Assembly: GCA_026388315.1 (NCBI GenBank) | Contig: JAPLKA010000046.1 | Coordinates: 1 to 37,095 of the forward strand | Direction: 5' to 3' | Length of the DNA stretch: 37,095 nucleotides | Source: Pseudomonadota bacterium | GTDB lineage: Bacteria; Desulfobacterota; Syntrophorhabdia; Syntrophorhabdales; Syntrophorhabdaceae | Shown here: piece after piece, positions 22,411 to 31,132 of the stretch | Layout: each line of letters opens with the position of its first letter | How positions within the stretch are numbered: the stretch's first letter is position 1 | Program-made: the position numbers and the translations under genes | Notes under the pieces: generated by a model | The model's database searches: none | Seen by the model: the letters and a program-made list of their open reading frames with translations, nothing else | What the model was told of the DNA's origin: nothing

Positions 22411-23316
22411 TTGAAAAGGGATTTTACAAAACTTCTTGATATAAGCAGGGATGAAGTCACGTATCTCCTGGAGAGGGCAAAATATCTCAAAGATATTCGG
22501 ACAAGAGGCATTGAGCACAGGCCTCTCAAGGGTAAAAACATTGCCATGATCTTCGAGAAGGCCTCAACGAGGACAAGGGTATCTTTTGAGGTGGGGATTC
22601 ATGACCTCGGCGGTAATGCCGTCATTATGAATGCAAATGAAACCCAGTTAGGACGGGGCGAACCCATTAGAGACACGGCAAGGGTGTTAAGCAGATACGT
22701 GGATGCAATTATGATAAGGACATATGAACAGGATGTAGTTGAAGGGCTTGCAAAGTGGGCAAGTATCCCCATCATTAATGGTCTTACCGACCTTTATCAC
22801 CCCTGTCAGATCCTTTCAGATTTATACACTATTGCTGAATTTAAGGAAGGTTTTGATAATTTAAAAATTGTCTACATAGGTGATGGAAACAATGTTGCAA
22901 ATTCATGGATAGAGGCATCAATCCTCTTTAATCTCAATCTCAGCATGGCAATACCACAAAACTACCGGCCCCTTGACATGTTGCTTGAAAAGGCTAAAGA
23001 AAACAAAAAATTCATGATTACCGATGACCCTTACGAAGCTGTTCATAACGCTGATGTTATCAATACAGATGTGTGGGTCAGCATGGGGCAGGAAAAGGAA
23101 ATGGAAGAGAGAAAGCTCGCCTTTGCATCATATAAGATTGACGATGATCTCCTGAAAAACGCAAAAAGTGATGTGATGATAATGCATTGCCTTCCTGCAT
23201 ACCGAAACCAGGAGATTACAGACAGCGTTTTTGAGAGATATCAGAATAATATATTTACACAGGCAGAAAATAGATTGCATTTACAGAAGGCGCTCCTGGA
23301 GTGGCTTTTAACCTAA
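22411..23316 (+). CDS. argF: Ornithine carbamoyltransferase
   Basis: 301 residues. Makes citrulline from ornithine and carbamoyl phosphate. Signature motifs: KASTRTRVSFE (carbamoyl-phosphate site), HPCQILSDLYT, and MHCLPAYR near the C-terminus. The start is a TTG (MKRDFTK) with AGGTG about 8 nt upstream; the nearest upstream ATG (22394) is closed by a stop after two codons. Separated from argD by 44 nt that hold an AGTGAATAGTAGATAG repeat relic. Confidence 0.96.
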   Translation: MKRDFTKLLDISRDEVTYLLERAKYLKDIRTRGIEHRPLKGKNIAMIFEKASTRTRVSFEVGIHDLGGNAVIMNANETQLGRGEPIRDTARVLSRYVDAIMIRTYEQDVVEGLAKWASIPIINGLTDLYHPCQILSDLYTIAEFKEGFDNLKIVYIGDGNNVANSWIEASILFNLNLSMAIPQNYRPLDMLLEKAKENKKFMITDDPYEAVHNADVINTDVWVSMGQEKEMEERKLAFASYKIDDDLLKNAKSDVMIMHCLPAYRNQEITDSVFERYQNNIFTQAENRLHLQKALLEWLLT

Positions 23317-23362
23317 ACAAATAAGGGTCCAAATAGAATCCTTTAAAACTTGGAGGTAGATG

Positions 23363-24562
23363 ATGGAACAGGTAAAAAAGGTAGTCCTCGCTTACTCGGG
23401 TGGTCTTGACACATCGGTCATCCTGAAATGGTTGAAGGAACAATATAACTGCGAAGTGATAGCCTATGCAGCAGATGTCGGTCAGGAAGAGGAATTAACA
23501 GGACTCGACGAAAAAGCAATCAAAACAGGGGCATCAAAAGTCTATATAGAGGATTTGAAAGAAGAGTTTGCAAGGGATTTCGTATTTTTTGCCATAAAAG
23601 CCAATGCCATATATGAAGGAAGTTATCTGCTCGGCACGTCCATTGCGAGACCCCTCATCGCAAAGAGGCAGGTGGAAATTGCAAGAATGGAAAATGCAGA
23701 TGCTGTTTCTCATGGTTCAACAGGGAAAGGGAATGACCAGGTCAGGTTTGAGCTTACCTACTATGCCCTTGAGCCGAACATTAAAGTAATAGCTCCCTGG
23801 AGGGAATGGAGTTTTTCATCGAGGGGAGAATTAATTGATTACGCCCAAAAGCACGGCATTGACGTGCCTGTCAGCAAAGAGAAACCTTACAGCATGGACA
23901 GAAACCTCATGCATATAAGCTATGAGGGAGGAATACTTGAAAACACATGGAATGAACCGGATGAAAACATGTTTCTCACCACTGTTTCGCCTGAGAAGGC
24001 ACCTGACAAGCCGCGCTACATAGAGATTTCATTCGAAGACGGCACGCCTAAGGCCATTGACGGGAAAGAGATGACACCATGTAATATCATCACGCATCTT
24101 AACAAAATCGGTGGAGAAAACGGTGTAGGCCGTGTTGACATCGTTGAGAACAGGTTTGTGGGCATGAAGTCAAGGGGGGTTTACGAGACCCCTGGCTGCA
24201 CTATCCTCCATGCTGCCCACAGGGCCATGGAATCCATCACGATGGATAGAGAGGTCATGCATCTCAGGGACAGCCTGATTCCCAAAGTAGCAGAACTTAT
24301 CTATTATGGATTCTGGTACTCTCCGGAAATGAAAGTTCTTAAGGCATTTACCGATGAAGCACAGTCGGGGGTTACAGGCGTTGTCCGGTTGAAATTGTAC
24401 AAAGGAAATTGCATGATCGTGGGGAGAAAATCTGAAAAATCCCTGTATATGAAAGATTTTGCAACATTCGATAAAGATAATGTATATCAACAAAAGGACG
24501 CAGGCGGTTTTATAAAGCTTAATGCCTTGAGGCTCCGCATCCGGGCAATGATGAATAAATAA
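23363..24562 (+). CDS. argG: Argininosuccinate synthase
   Basis: 399 residues from the second of two adjacent ATGs. The GGAGG at 23352–23356 is only 3 nt from the first ATG (23360) and 6 nt from the second, so the second fits better. Joins citrulline and aspartate using ATP. N-type ATP motif AYSGGLDTS at residues about 9–17, then [14 protein letters not shown] and the C-terminal [11 protein letters not shown]. argH is not in the window; leuS follows instead. Confidence 0.97.
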   Translation: MEQVKKVVLAYSGGLDTSVILKWLKEQYNCEVIAYAADVGQEEELTGLDEKAIKTGASKVYIEDLKEEFARDFVFFAIKANAIYEGSYLLGTSIARPLIAKRQVEIARMENADAVSHGSTGKGNDQVRFELTYYALEPNIKVIAPWREWSFSSRGELIDYAQKHGIDVPVSKEKPYSMDRNLMHISYEGGILENTWNEPDENMFLTTVSPEKAPDKPRYIEISFEDGTPKAIDGKEMTPCNIITHLNKIGGENGVGRVDIVENRFVGMKSRGVYETPGCTILHAAHRAMESITMDREVMHLRDSLIPKVAELIYYGFWYSPEMKVLKAFTDEAQSGVTGVVRLKLYKGNCMIVGRKSEKSLYMKDFATFDKDNVYQQKDAGGFIKLNALRLRIRAMMNK

Positions 24563-24672
24563 ACGCTTTCATTTGTTTGATTGGTTGAATTGGTTTCATT
24601 AGTTTATAGTATTAACCAATAGAACCAATAAGACTAATATGACCAATAAGACAGTTTTACGGGGTTACTTAA
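24563..24672. repeat. argG–leuS gap with ACCAATAG-type repeats forming an imperfect hairpin
   Basis: Left part carries ATTGGTTGAATTGGTTTCATTAG; right part carries AACCAATAGAACCAATAAGACTAAT, which is complementary in register. May act as a terminator-like or simply repetitive spacer. No T-box or other leader recognised for leuS. Confidence 0.5.
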
Positions 24673-27082
24673 ATGAACCATTATGAACCACATGCAATAG
24701 AAGAAAAAAGACAGGGGATATGGGAGAAAGATCAACTGTTCCATGTAACAGAAGACAGCACAAAAGAGAAATACTACCTTCTCGAGATGTTCCCCTATCC
24801 ATCAGGCAAAATACATATGGGGCATGTAAGAAACTATTCCATAGGTGACGTTATTGCAAGGTACAAGAGGATGAGGGGCTTTAATGTTTTACATCCAATG
24901 GGATGGGATGCCTTCGGAATGCCGGCAGAAAACGCTGCCATAGAGCGGGGGGTTCATCCGGCTACATGGACCTATGACAACATTTCATACATGAGGAAAC
25001 AGCTTAAGAGACTGGGCTTCAGCTATGACTGGGAAAGGGAGATTGCAACCTGTGACGTTGAATACTACAAATGGGAGCAGTGGATATTCCTTAAAATGTT
25101 CGAGAAGGGCCTTGTATACAGGAAAAGTTCACCTGTGAATTACTGTATCAAATGTCAGACAGTTCTTGCAAATGAGCAGGTCGAAGGAGGACTCTGCTGG
25201 CGATGTAGTGAAAAAGTTATACAGAAGGAGCTTACCCAGTGGTTTTTTGCCATTACACAATATGCGGACGAACTGTACGAATATTGCGACAAACTTCCAG
25301 GATGGCCTGAAAGAGTCCTCAACATGCAGAAAAACTGGATCGGCAAAAGCCTTGGCGTTGAAGCTAATTTTACTCTGGAGGATGGCGCACCATTTACCAT
25401 TTTTACCACAAGACCGGATACGCTGTATGGTGTCACATTCATGGTGATCGCCCCTGAACATCCACTTTCATATACGCTCCCCAAAGGAACCCCCCAGGAA
25501 AAAGATGCCCATGCTTTTATAGAAAAGGTGAAGAGGCAGGACAGAAGCTTCAGGGCTGAAATCAGTATTGAAAAAGAGGGGGTTTTTACAGGCAGATATG
25601 CAATAAATCCTTTAAATGGCACAAAAATACCAATATATATCGGGAACTTCGTTCTGATGGAATATGGTACAGGCGCAATCATGTCGGTTCCTGCCCATGA
25701 CCAGAGGGATTTTGAGTTTGCAAAGGAATATGGGTTGCCTGTCATTATAACAATCATGCCTGATGGCAAGCCCCTCACCCCTGAAACCATGCAAGAGGCA
25801 TATGAGGGCGATGGAAAGATGGTCAATTCAAGCCATTTTAACAATATGAATAACAGAGAGGCAATCCCGGCAATTATCGATTACCTCGAAGAAAAAGGTC
25901 TGGGCAAGAGAAAGATTAATTTCCGTCTGCGAGACTGGGGTATTTCAAGGCAGAGGTACTGGGGAACGCCTATTCCTGTTCTCTATTGTGAGAAATGCGG
26001 AGTAGTTCCTGTTCCTTATGAAGATTTACCGGTTGTCCTACCACTCAACCTTGAAATCAAGATGGTAGGAAAATCACCCCTTGCTGAATATCCGGACTTT
26101 TTTGAAACAGAGTGTCCCAGATGTAAAGGCAAGGCAAAAAGAGAGACGGATACCATGGATACATTCGTAGAATCATCCTGGTATTTCCTCAAGTATGCAT
26201 GTCCTGATTATTCCGCCGGAGCATTGGATAAGAAAAAAGTGGATTACTGGATGCCTGTTGATCAATATATCGGCGGAGTTGAGCATGCAGTTCTCCATCT
26301 GTTATACTCACGGTTTTTTAACAGGGTGTTGAATGGACTTGGATTGGTGAATGAGCGGGAACCCTTTAAAAACCTTCTCACTCAGGGTATGGTCATTAAA
26401 GACGGGGCAAAAATGAGTAAATCAAAGGGGAATGTCGTAGACCCCGATTATTTGATAGAAAAATACGGGGCAGACACAACAAGACTATGTTGTCTTTTTG
26501 CGTCCCCGCCTGAAAAGGACCTCGAGTGGAGTGATAAAGGGGTGGAAGGCTCTTACAGATTTCTTCAGAGGGTATGGAGGCTGGTTGTTGAGCGGATTGA
26601 AACCTTAAAAGATACTGAAGGCGCCCTCAAACCCGAAAAAGCAAATGACGATACAATACAGCTTACCTATAAAATCCACAAAACAATTAAAAAGGTTACA
26701 GAAGACATAGACAGGTTTCACTTAAACACGGCTGTGGCAAGCATTATGGAGCTTGTGAACGCCATATATAAATTTCTTGAAAAAGAACGGACCCAGAGAG
26801 ATAACAGAAGAATTATGGGAAATTATCGGAAAAAATCCAGATTACCTGGCCACATTCTGGCCTGAATACGATGAAAAGTACATCATAGAAGATAAAGTAA
26901 TGATAGCTGTCCAGATTAATGGTAAATTACGGGATACCTGCGAAGTGGAAAGGGGTATCGACGAAACACGGTTAAAAGAAATTGTATTTGCCCTCGATAA
27001 AATCAAAAAGCATACAGAAGGCAAAGAGGTTAAGAAAACGATTGTTGTTCCGAATAAGCTTGTGAACATTGTATGTATTTAA
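24673..27082 (+). pseudogene. leuS: Leucyl-tRNA synthetase, frameshifted with a probable small deletion
   Basis: Class I synthetase charging tRNA-Leu. HMGH (48–51), the CP1 editing motifs TTRPDTLYG and DQRDFEFA, and KMSKS ([10 protein letters not shown]) are all intact. The frame used from 24673 stops at 26865 after 730 codons, its last ~24 residues being nonsense. The true C-terminus ([10 protein letters not shown] ... GKLVNIV) continues in another frame to 27082. The join lies between about 26780 and 26810. Even in the combined product, roughly 17–20 residues are missing between NAIYKF and ITEELWE, where LeuS has a conserved ...LLxPxAPH helix. So more than a one-base slip occurred: a deletion of some 50–60 nt, not divisible by three. 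leuS is essential; this is either a sequence/assembly error or another leuS exists. Confidence 0.85.
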
Positions 27083-27116
27083 AACCCTCGAATCCTGAAA
27101 GGAGCAGTGACATAAC

Positions 27117-27644
27117 ATGATGAATATCACAATATTCCAAACAAGTAAGCGAAAAATATGTATAATTATTCTTTCTGCTTTACTTTTATGCTCTTGTGGT
27201 TACCAGTTGGTGAAGGACAAAGGCATTTATGGTGGTGACATAACATCTCTCTATGTGCCTGTATTCAAGAATAAGACCTATGAGCCTCACGCATCCCTTT
27301 ATGTTACTGATTCCTTCACACGGGAAATCGTCTCGAGCGGGCTTTTTAAAGTAAACACCAGCAACACTGACGGGTATTTAGAAGGGAATATCACCGAAAT
27401 CAAGATAACGCCTGCCACGATGAATGTGTATGGTGTGGTCGTTGAAAAAACTATTACCGCCAATGTTGATATTGCCCTGTTTAGAAAGAACGGGGTGCTT
27501 TTAAGGAAGTGGTCCTTCACTGATTATGAAACATATAACGTGGTAGACATAAACGCAGAGGATTTCAACAAAAGAGACGCCCTGAAAAGGCTTTCAGGAC
27601 GTATGGCAAGAAAATTCTGTTCTGTTATTCTGATTGATTATTAG
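27117..27644 (+). CDS. lptE: LPS-assembly lipoprotein LptE
   Basis: 175 residues. Signal peptide with lipobox around LLLCSCGYQL (Cys near residue 27), then the LptE body: VPVFKNKTYEPHASLYVTDSFTREI, SNTDGYLEGNITEI and VVEKTITANVDIALF. LptE plugs the LptD barrel that inserts lipopolysaccharide in the outer membrane, so the host is Gram-negative. Follows leuS by 34 nt, as in many proteobacteria; holA, often next, is absent here. Ends 1 nt from the converging rpsT. Confidence 0.9.
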   Translation: MMNITIFQTSKRKICIIILSALLLCSCGYQLVKDKGIYGGDITSLYVPVFKNKTYEPHASLYVTDSFTREIVSSGLFKVNTSNTDGYLEGNITEIKITPATMNVYGVVVEKTITANVDIALFRKNGVLLRKWSFTDYETYNVVDINAEDFNKRDALKRLSGRMARKFCSVILIDY

Positions 27645-27645
27645 A

Positions 27646-27921
27646 TTAAGCCTTTGCTGATGAAAAGATATTAACCTTTTTTGATAATCTGGAAACTTTT
27701 CTGGCAGCATTATTCGGGTGTATAACCCCTTTTGAGGCAGCTTTATTAATATATGATACTGCGCCTTTAACCAATGTATCCAAATGCTCTTTATCTTTGC
27801 TTGCCATGGCCTGAACAACCCTCTTAATCTGGGTCTTCATAGTTGACTTCACATGAGAATTCCTTAATCTTCTTTCTTCTGACTGTCTCGCTCTTTTAAT
27901 CGCAGATTTATTTTTCCTCAA
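27646..27921 (-). CDS. rpsT: 30S ribosomal protein S20
   Basis: 91 residues, normal for S20. Starts at a TTG (MRKNKSAIKRARQSEERRLRN) with GGAGG upstream; non-AUG starts are known for rpsT and may limit its expression. Rich in Lys/Arg, with the typical C-terminal GVIHPNNAARKVSRLSK. A 64-nt inverted-repeat structure lies about 95 nt upstream of the start. Converges with lptE. Confidence 0.95.
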   Translation of the reverse strand: MRKNKSAIKRARQSEERRLRNSHVKSTMKTQIKRVVQAMASKDKEHLDTLVKGAVSYINKAASKGVIHPNNAARKVSRLSKKVNIFSSAKA

Positions 27922-28015
27922 AACAGGTCCTCCAATTTATTTTGTTCTTTTTACCACTTATTATTATGGTAAGTCAATCAAAAACGCAGTCCTGCATACT
28001 TCAACATGGGAAATT

Positions 28016-28079
28016 GAGAAGATATGGAGAGGTACATCCCATATTCTTGATATGCATATACCTCGTTTCATATCTTCTC
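28016..28079. repeat. Long inverted repeat upstream of rpsT
   Basis: GAGAAGATATG (28016–28026) and CATATCTTCTC (28069–28079) pair perfectly; inside, GAGGTA and TACCTC pair as well. It may be in the rpsT leader, end transcription of the PxxKW gene, or be a protein site. Confidence 0.6.
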
Positions 28080-28128
28080 TTATCCTCAAACACCCAACAG
28101 CGTAAATTATAATTAATTTAGAACGATA

Positions 28129-28146
28129 GGGCCTTCATTGGCCCTG
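28129..28146 (-). terminator. Possible terminator of the PxxKW gene
   Basis: AGGGCC and GGCCCT pair around a 6-nt loop, 14 nt after the stop at 28160; the T-run is short (ATCGTTCT). Confidence 0.45.
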
Positions 28147-28159
28147 CTGTTTGATAGTT

Positions 28160-28444
28160 TTACTTTTTCCCGGCATTTCTCTTCGATGCTTTAAGAGGGT
28201 TGATTTTCTGCTCTTCCACTTTTTGCCCTTTCTTCACATGAGATGACATAGGGCATGCACCTTTCTGCCATTTTTGTGCTGGATAGGGAAAGCTGGTACA
28301 ATATTTCCCTGCTTCAAACTCTATCACTCTCGTGCATCCTTCACAACTTTCCACAATCGTGTTACATGTACCACCATTATAGGAACACCCTGTCTTCTTC
28401 ATAAAAAGACATTCAACACCTACTTTTACTGTTGCACACTGCAT
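28160..28444 (-). CDS. PxxKW family cysteine-rich protein
   Basis: 94 residues with eight cysteines, including CSYNGGTCNTIVESCEGCTRV, and the name-giving PAQKW (segment FPYPAQKWQKGACPM). The family is found mainly in deltaproteobacteria; the Cys arrangement suggests metal binding but the role is unknown. The C-terminus is Lys-rich. The ATG has GGAGG upstream. This gene supports the taxonomic guess for the window. Confidence 0.88.
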   Translation of the reverse strand: MQCATVKVGVECLFMKKTGCSYNGGTCNTIVESCEGCTRVIEFEAGKYCTSFPYPAQKWQKGACPMSSHVKKGQKVEEQKINPLKASKRNAGKK

Positions 28445-28541
28445 AACGGCACCACCTCCTTAAAATATTGCAAAAACGTGAATATTTACTATATTTTAGC
28501 ACAATTGTCAATAATTAAAATTGCTTATAAATTTTGCTTAT

Positions 28542-28549
28542 AAATTTTC
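28542..28549. repeat. Left target-site duplication AAATTTTC
   Basis: 8-bp direct repeat, identical to 32056–32063, at the outer edge of the left terminal inverted repeat. Confidence 0.9.
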
Positions 28550-28565
28550 GGTAGTGGGTCAGTTT
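28550..28565 (+). repeat. Left terminal inverted repeat of the transposon
   Basis: GGTAGTGGGTCAGTTT; exact inverse at 32040–32055. A CTTGACA promoter element begins 13 nt further in. Confidence 0.9.
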
Positions 28566-28579
28566 AAATTTTCTTCATC

Positions 28580-28608
28580 TTGACATGCTTAACCGCTCAT
28601 GCTATACA
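28580..28608 (+). promoter_or_regulatory. Promoter of the small KGG-like gene
   Basis: −35 TTGACA (28580–28585), 17 nt, −10 TATACA (28603–28608). The expected +1 (28615) is the A of the ATG: leaderless. Confidence 0.7.
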
Positions 28609-28614
28609 TAGGGT

Positions 28615-28860
28615 ATGGCTAAGAAGAAGACACCTACCGACATTAACCAACTTGCTAAATTTATTACAGATCAAACCACGGAAGAAAAACCTACCGAAGA
28701 AGCCCACCCAATAGAACCTATCAAAGAAAAGAACCCGTATGCTGTCGCTCTTGGAAGATTAGGGGGGTTGAAGGGCGGCAAGGCAAGGGCAGAAAAACTC
28801 ACAGACGAAAGAAAAAAAGAAATAGCTCTGAAAGCTGCCAAGACAAGATGGGGAAAATAA
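28615..28860 (+). CDS. Small basic KGG-like protein, transposon passenger
   Basis: 81 residues. The N-terminal half is acidic and Pro/Thr-rich; the C-terminal half reads AVALGRLGGLKGGKARAEKL followed by KEIALKAAKTRW, a motif common in small proteins on mobile elements and resembling KGG-type stress peptides. Possibly nucleic-acid binding; function unknown. No Shine–Dalgarno; the predicted +1 is the A of the start codon. Stops 1 nt before the converging dinD-like gene. Confidence 0.7.
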   Translation: MAKKKTPTDINQLAKFITDQTTEEKPTEEAHPIEPIKEKNPYAVALGRLGGLKGGKARAEKLTDERKKEIALKAAKTRWGK

Positions 28861-28861
28861 A

Positions 28862-29668
28862 TTATTTCCCAATGGCCTTTGGACTATTACAAATAATCTT
28901 TTTTATAGATGGTTCTGCCGGTAAGTTTTCCGGCATTGTACCTCCAAGCTTTTTGATGGTATTACGTACTTCCTGACCCACTTTTCGATGAGTATCTATA
29001 GCTTTTTGTTCTCCGAATACACCATCCCTAACCAATTTGTCTTCTGTTTGAGTAATCCTAAATTCATTAGCAGCCAGTTCTGTGCGGCCCATTCTGTCAA
29101 GTATATCTTCATCTGGAGGAAGCCCTTTTTTCTTTTTTATATCAGCCAAACCCATATCATATAGTCCACGATACCCTGCTGCATGGAAGATGGGATATTT
29201 TTGTACACCAGCATTTTTTGCTGCTTCACCTAATTTTTTATTAGCATTTTTAATGCGTTCACGCAACTCTATGCGCCTTCCGATTGAAGTAAGTTGGTCT
29301 TGTTTTTCTTGTTTTCTTGTTTGAACCGCAAAATATGTTTGTGCTATACCAACTTCAGTCTTACTTGTCTCTCCATTCATGGCCACAAGGTAACAAGCAT
29401 ACCTTGTTAAAAAATAATCGTGCCGTTCTCTCATAGCCCCACTGCCTATAGATACCATTTTCTTGGTCTCACGAAAATGGTCAGTTTGATCAAAACCTGA
29501 ACTTTCACATGCCAACTTTGCCTTATCTATCACACTCTTGAAGTTTTCCCATCTATCATATCCAAGTATGGGCTGAATATCACGTGCCATCCAATACTCT
29601 CCACCATTCTTCGTTGTTTTTTTTGATGCTTCTAATTGATTGATTATTATATTTAAATTGATAATCAT
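28862..29668 (-). CDS. dinD: DinD-like DNA-damage-inducible protein, transposon passenger
   Basis: 268 residues, the size of E. coli DinD. Recognised by the N-terminal BRO-like region YWMARDIQPILGYDRWENF (26–44), then DHFRETKKMV, RHDYFLTRYACYLVAMNG, GIAQTYFAVQTRKQE, and the C-terminal AANEFRITQTEDKL. DinD in E. coli is SOS-induced and inhibits RecA filament functions. GGAGG lies 9 nt before the ATG. Promoter at 29701–29729; no clear LexA box seen. Carried on the transposon next to a divergent helical/winged-helix gene. Confidence 0.88.
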   Translation of the reverse strand: MIINLNIIINQLEASKKTTKNGGEYWMARDIQPILGYDRWENFKSVIDKAKLACESSGFDQTDHFRETKKMVSIGSGAMRERHDYFLTRYACYLVAMNGETSKTEVGIAQTYFAVQTRKQEKQDQLTSIGRRIELRERIKNANKKLGEAAKNAGVQKYPIFHAAGYRGLYDMGLADIKKKKGLPPDEDILDRMGRTELAANEFRITQTEDKLVRDGVFGEQKAIDTHRKVGQEVRNTIKKLGGTMPENLPAEPSIKKIICNSPKAIGK

Positions 29669-29700
29669 TTGAATAACCCTCCTTCACATTTAGTGATTAA

Positions 29701-29729
29701 ATAATATTATACTTCCCGTAACTTGTCAA
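29701..29729 (-). promoter_or_regulatory. Promoter of the dinD-like gene
   Basis: Minus strand −35 TTGACA (29724–29729), 17 nt, −10 TATTAT (29701–29706). Confidence 0.7.
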
Positions 29730-29742
29730 ATACAATTTTAAT

Positions 29743-29772
29743 ATTGTCACACATATCCCACATATGCTATAA
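29743..29772 (+). promoter_or_regulatory. Promoter of the winged-helix-like gene
   Basis: −35 TTGTCA, 18 nt, −10 TATAAT just before AAGGAGG and the ATG at 29797; the positions are approximate to 1–2 nt. Confidence 0.55.
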
Positions 29773-29796
29773 TACAAAATTATAAGGAGGTATTGT

Positions 29797-30246
29797 ATGG
29801 GACTGAGAGAAAAATTAGTTGAGAAAATCAAAAGAAAAGATATCGAAATACAAGAGTATGAAATAAAGATACGTGAGGCTAAAGTATATATACAAGCCAT
29901 TCAAGACACTTTGAAGGTTATCCCAAGAGAAGATATAGGTTTGGATGTGACAGTGACGGACGACTGCATACTACGTACTGGAAGTATGCCATACAAAACA
30001 CGTGAATTGCTTACTAAAGTAAATAAGCCTCTCTACATAGCAGATATACTTGTTGGTATAGGAGTAAAGCCCACTAAACAGATTAGGGCATCATTGGTAA
30101 GCAGCCTATCAACCTACGTCAAAAATAAACAAATATTTACAAGACCTTTTCCGGGTACATATGGATTGATAGGGATGGATTATGTAGCTGTCGATGAGCC
30201 GCCAGAAAATTTCGGTCTTTTTAAGGATGAAAAAGAAAACACCTAA
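29797..30246 (+). CDS. Coiled-coil plus winged-helix-like protein, transposon passenger
   Basis: 149 residues. Residues 1–50 are a charged amphipathic helix (EKLVEKIKRKDIEIQEYEIK), a likely coiled coil. Residues about 68–128 (TRELLTKVNKPLYIADILVGIG ... LSTYVKNKQIFTRPFPGTYGLIG) have the helix-helix-helix-wing layout of HARE/winged-helix DNA-binding domains. A regulator or accessory transposition protein is plausible. AAGGAGG 6 nt before the ATG. Divergent from the dinD-like gene and just upstream of the transposase. No named family recognised. Confidence 0.65.
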   Translation: MGLREKLVEKIKRKDIEIQEYEIKIREAKVYIQAIQDTLKVIPREDIGLDVTVTDDCILRTGSMPYKTRELLTKVNKPLYIADILVGIGVKPTKQIRASLVSSLSTYVKNKQIFTRPFPGTYGLIGMDYVAVDEPPENFGLFKDEKENT

Positions 30247-30267
30247 ATTATTTCTCACATTTTTTAC

Positions 30268-30296
30268 TTGACAATGCTTGAGCGGTCAAGTATAAT
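30268..30296 (+). promoter_or_regulatory. Full-consensus promoter of the transposase
   Basis: −35 TTGACA (30268–30273), 17 nt, −10 TATAAT (30291–30296). The expected +1 (30303) is the A of the ATG, so the mRNA should be leaderless. Confidence 0.8.
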
Positions 30297-30302
30297 TATA
30301 TT

Positions 30303-31127
30303 ATGAATAAGTTGGACAATAAAAAGAGAGCACAAATAATAGCTGCTTTAGTAGAAGGTAATTCTATTCGTGCTACTTGCCGTATGACTGATACTGCCAA
30401 GGGAACGGTTATAAAACTTCTTTGTGATATAGGTAAAGCCTGTTCAGAATATCAGGATAAAGTATTTCGTAACCTTACATGCAAGCGTATCCAGTGTGAT
30501 GAGATATGGTCTTTCTGCTATGCAAAACAAAAGAACGTACCAGAAGATAAACAGGGTAGACTTGGTTACGGTGATGTATGGACGTTTACAGCTATATGCG
30601 CCGATACAAAACTTGTTCCCTCATGGCATATTGGGAAAAGGGATGTAGGCACAGCGACAGGCTTTATGAATGATCTTGCCGGACGTATGACTAATAGGGT
30701 GCAGCTAACTACCGATGGTCACAAGATGTATTTAGATGCTGTTGATGATGCCTTTGGCCCTGACATTGATTTTAGCCAACTCATAAAGATGTATGGTACG
30801 CCTATAGAAAACGAAACACGGTATAGTCCTGCACAATGTATAGGAACAGCTAAGAGAGTTATTCAAGGCAATCCCGATCTTAAGTTAACATCTACAAGTT
30901 ATGTTGAAAGGCAAAACCTTACCATGAGAATGAGTATGAGAAGATTTACGAGATTAACAAATGCTTTCTCAAAAAAGATAGAAAACCTTGCTCATGCGGT
31001 GGCCCTTCATTTCATGTATTATAATTTTTGCCGGATTCATCAAACATTGAGAATAACCCCGGCAATGGCCGCAGGGGTTACAGATCAATTGTGGGATATT
31101 GAAGATATAGTGTCTCTTATAAAATAA
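30303..31127 (+). CDS. IS1-family-like DDE transposase
   Basis: 274 residues. The N-terminal helix-turn-helix (AALVEGNSIRATCRMTDTAKGTVIKLL, 14–40) precedes a catalytic core with QCDEIWSFCYAK (Asp-66), QLTTDGHKMY (Asp-138) and SYVERQNLTMRM (Glu-202), and the C-terminal YYNFCRIHQTLRITPAM. These blocks are those of the family usually annotated as IS1 transposase in proteobacteria. A single uninterrupted frame, without the frameshift of classic IS1. Very strong promoter with predicted leaderless start. The frame is intact, so the element may be active. Confidence 0.88.
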   Translation: MNKLDNKKRAQIIAALVEGNSIRATCRMTDTAKGTVIKLLCDIGKACSEYQDKVFRNLTCKRIQCDEIWSFCYAKQKNVPEDKQGRLGYGDVWTFTAICADTKLVPSWHIGKRDVGTATGFMNDLAGRMTNRVQLTTDGHKMYLDAVDDAFGPDIDFSQLIKMYGTPIENETRYSPAQCIGTAKRVIQGNPDLKLTSTSYVERQNLTMRMSMRRFTRLTNAFSKKIENLAHAVALHFMYYNFCRIHQTLRITPAMAAGVTDQLWDIEDIVSLIK

Positions 31128-31132
31128 ATTGG

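Noticed and set aside
24563-24672. T-box leader for leuS
   Set aside because: No specifier hairpin, no conserved T-box sequence; only repeats are seen.
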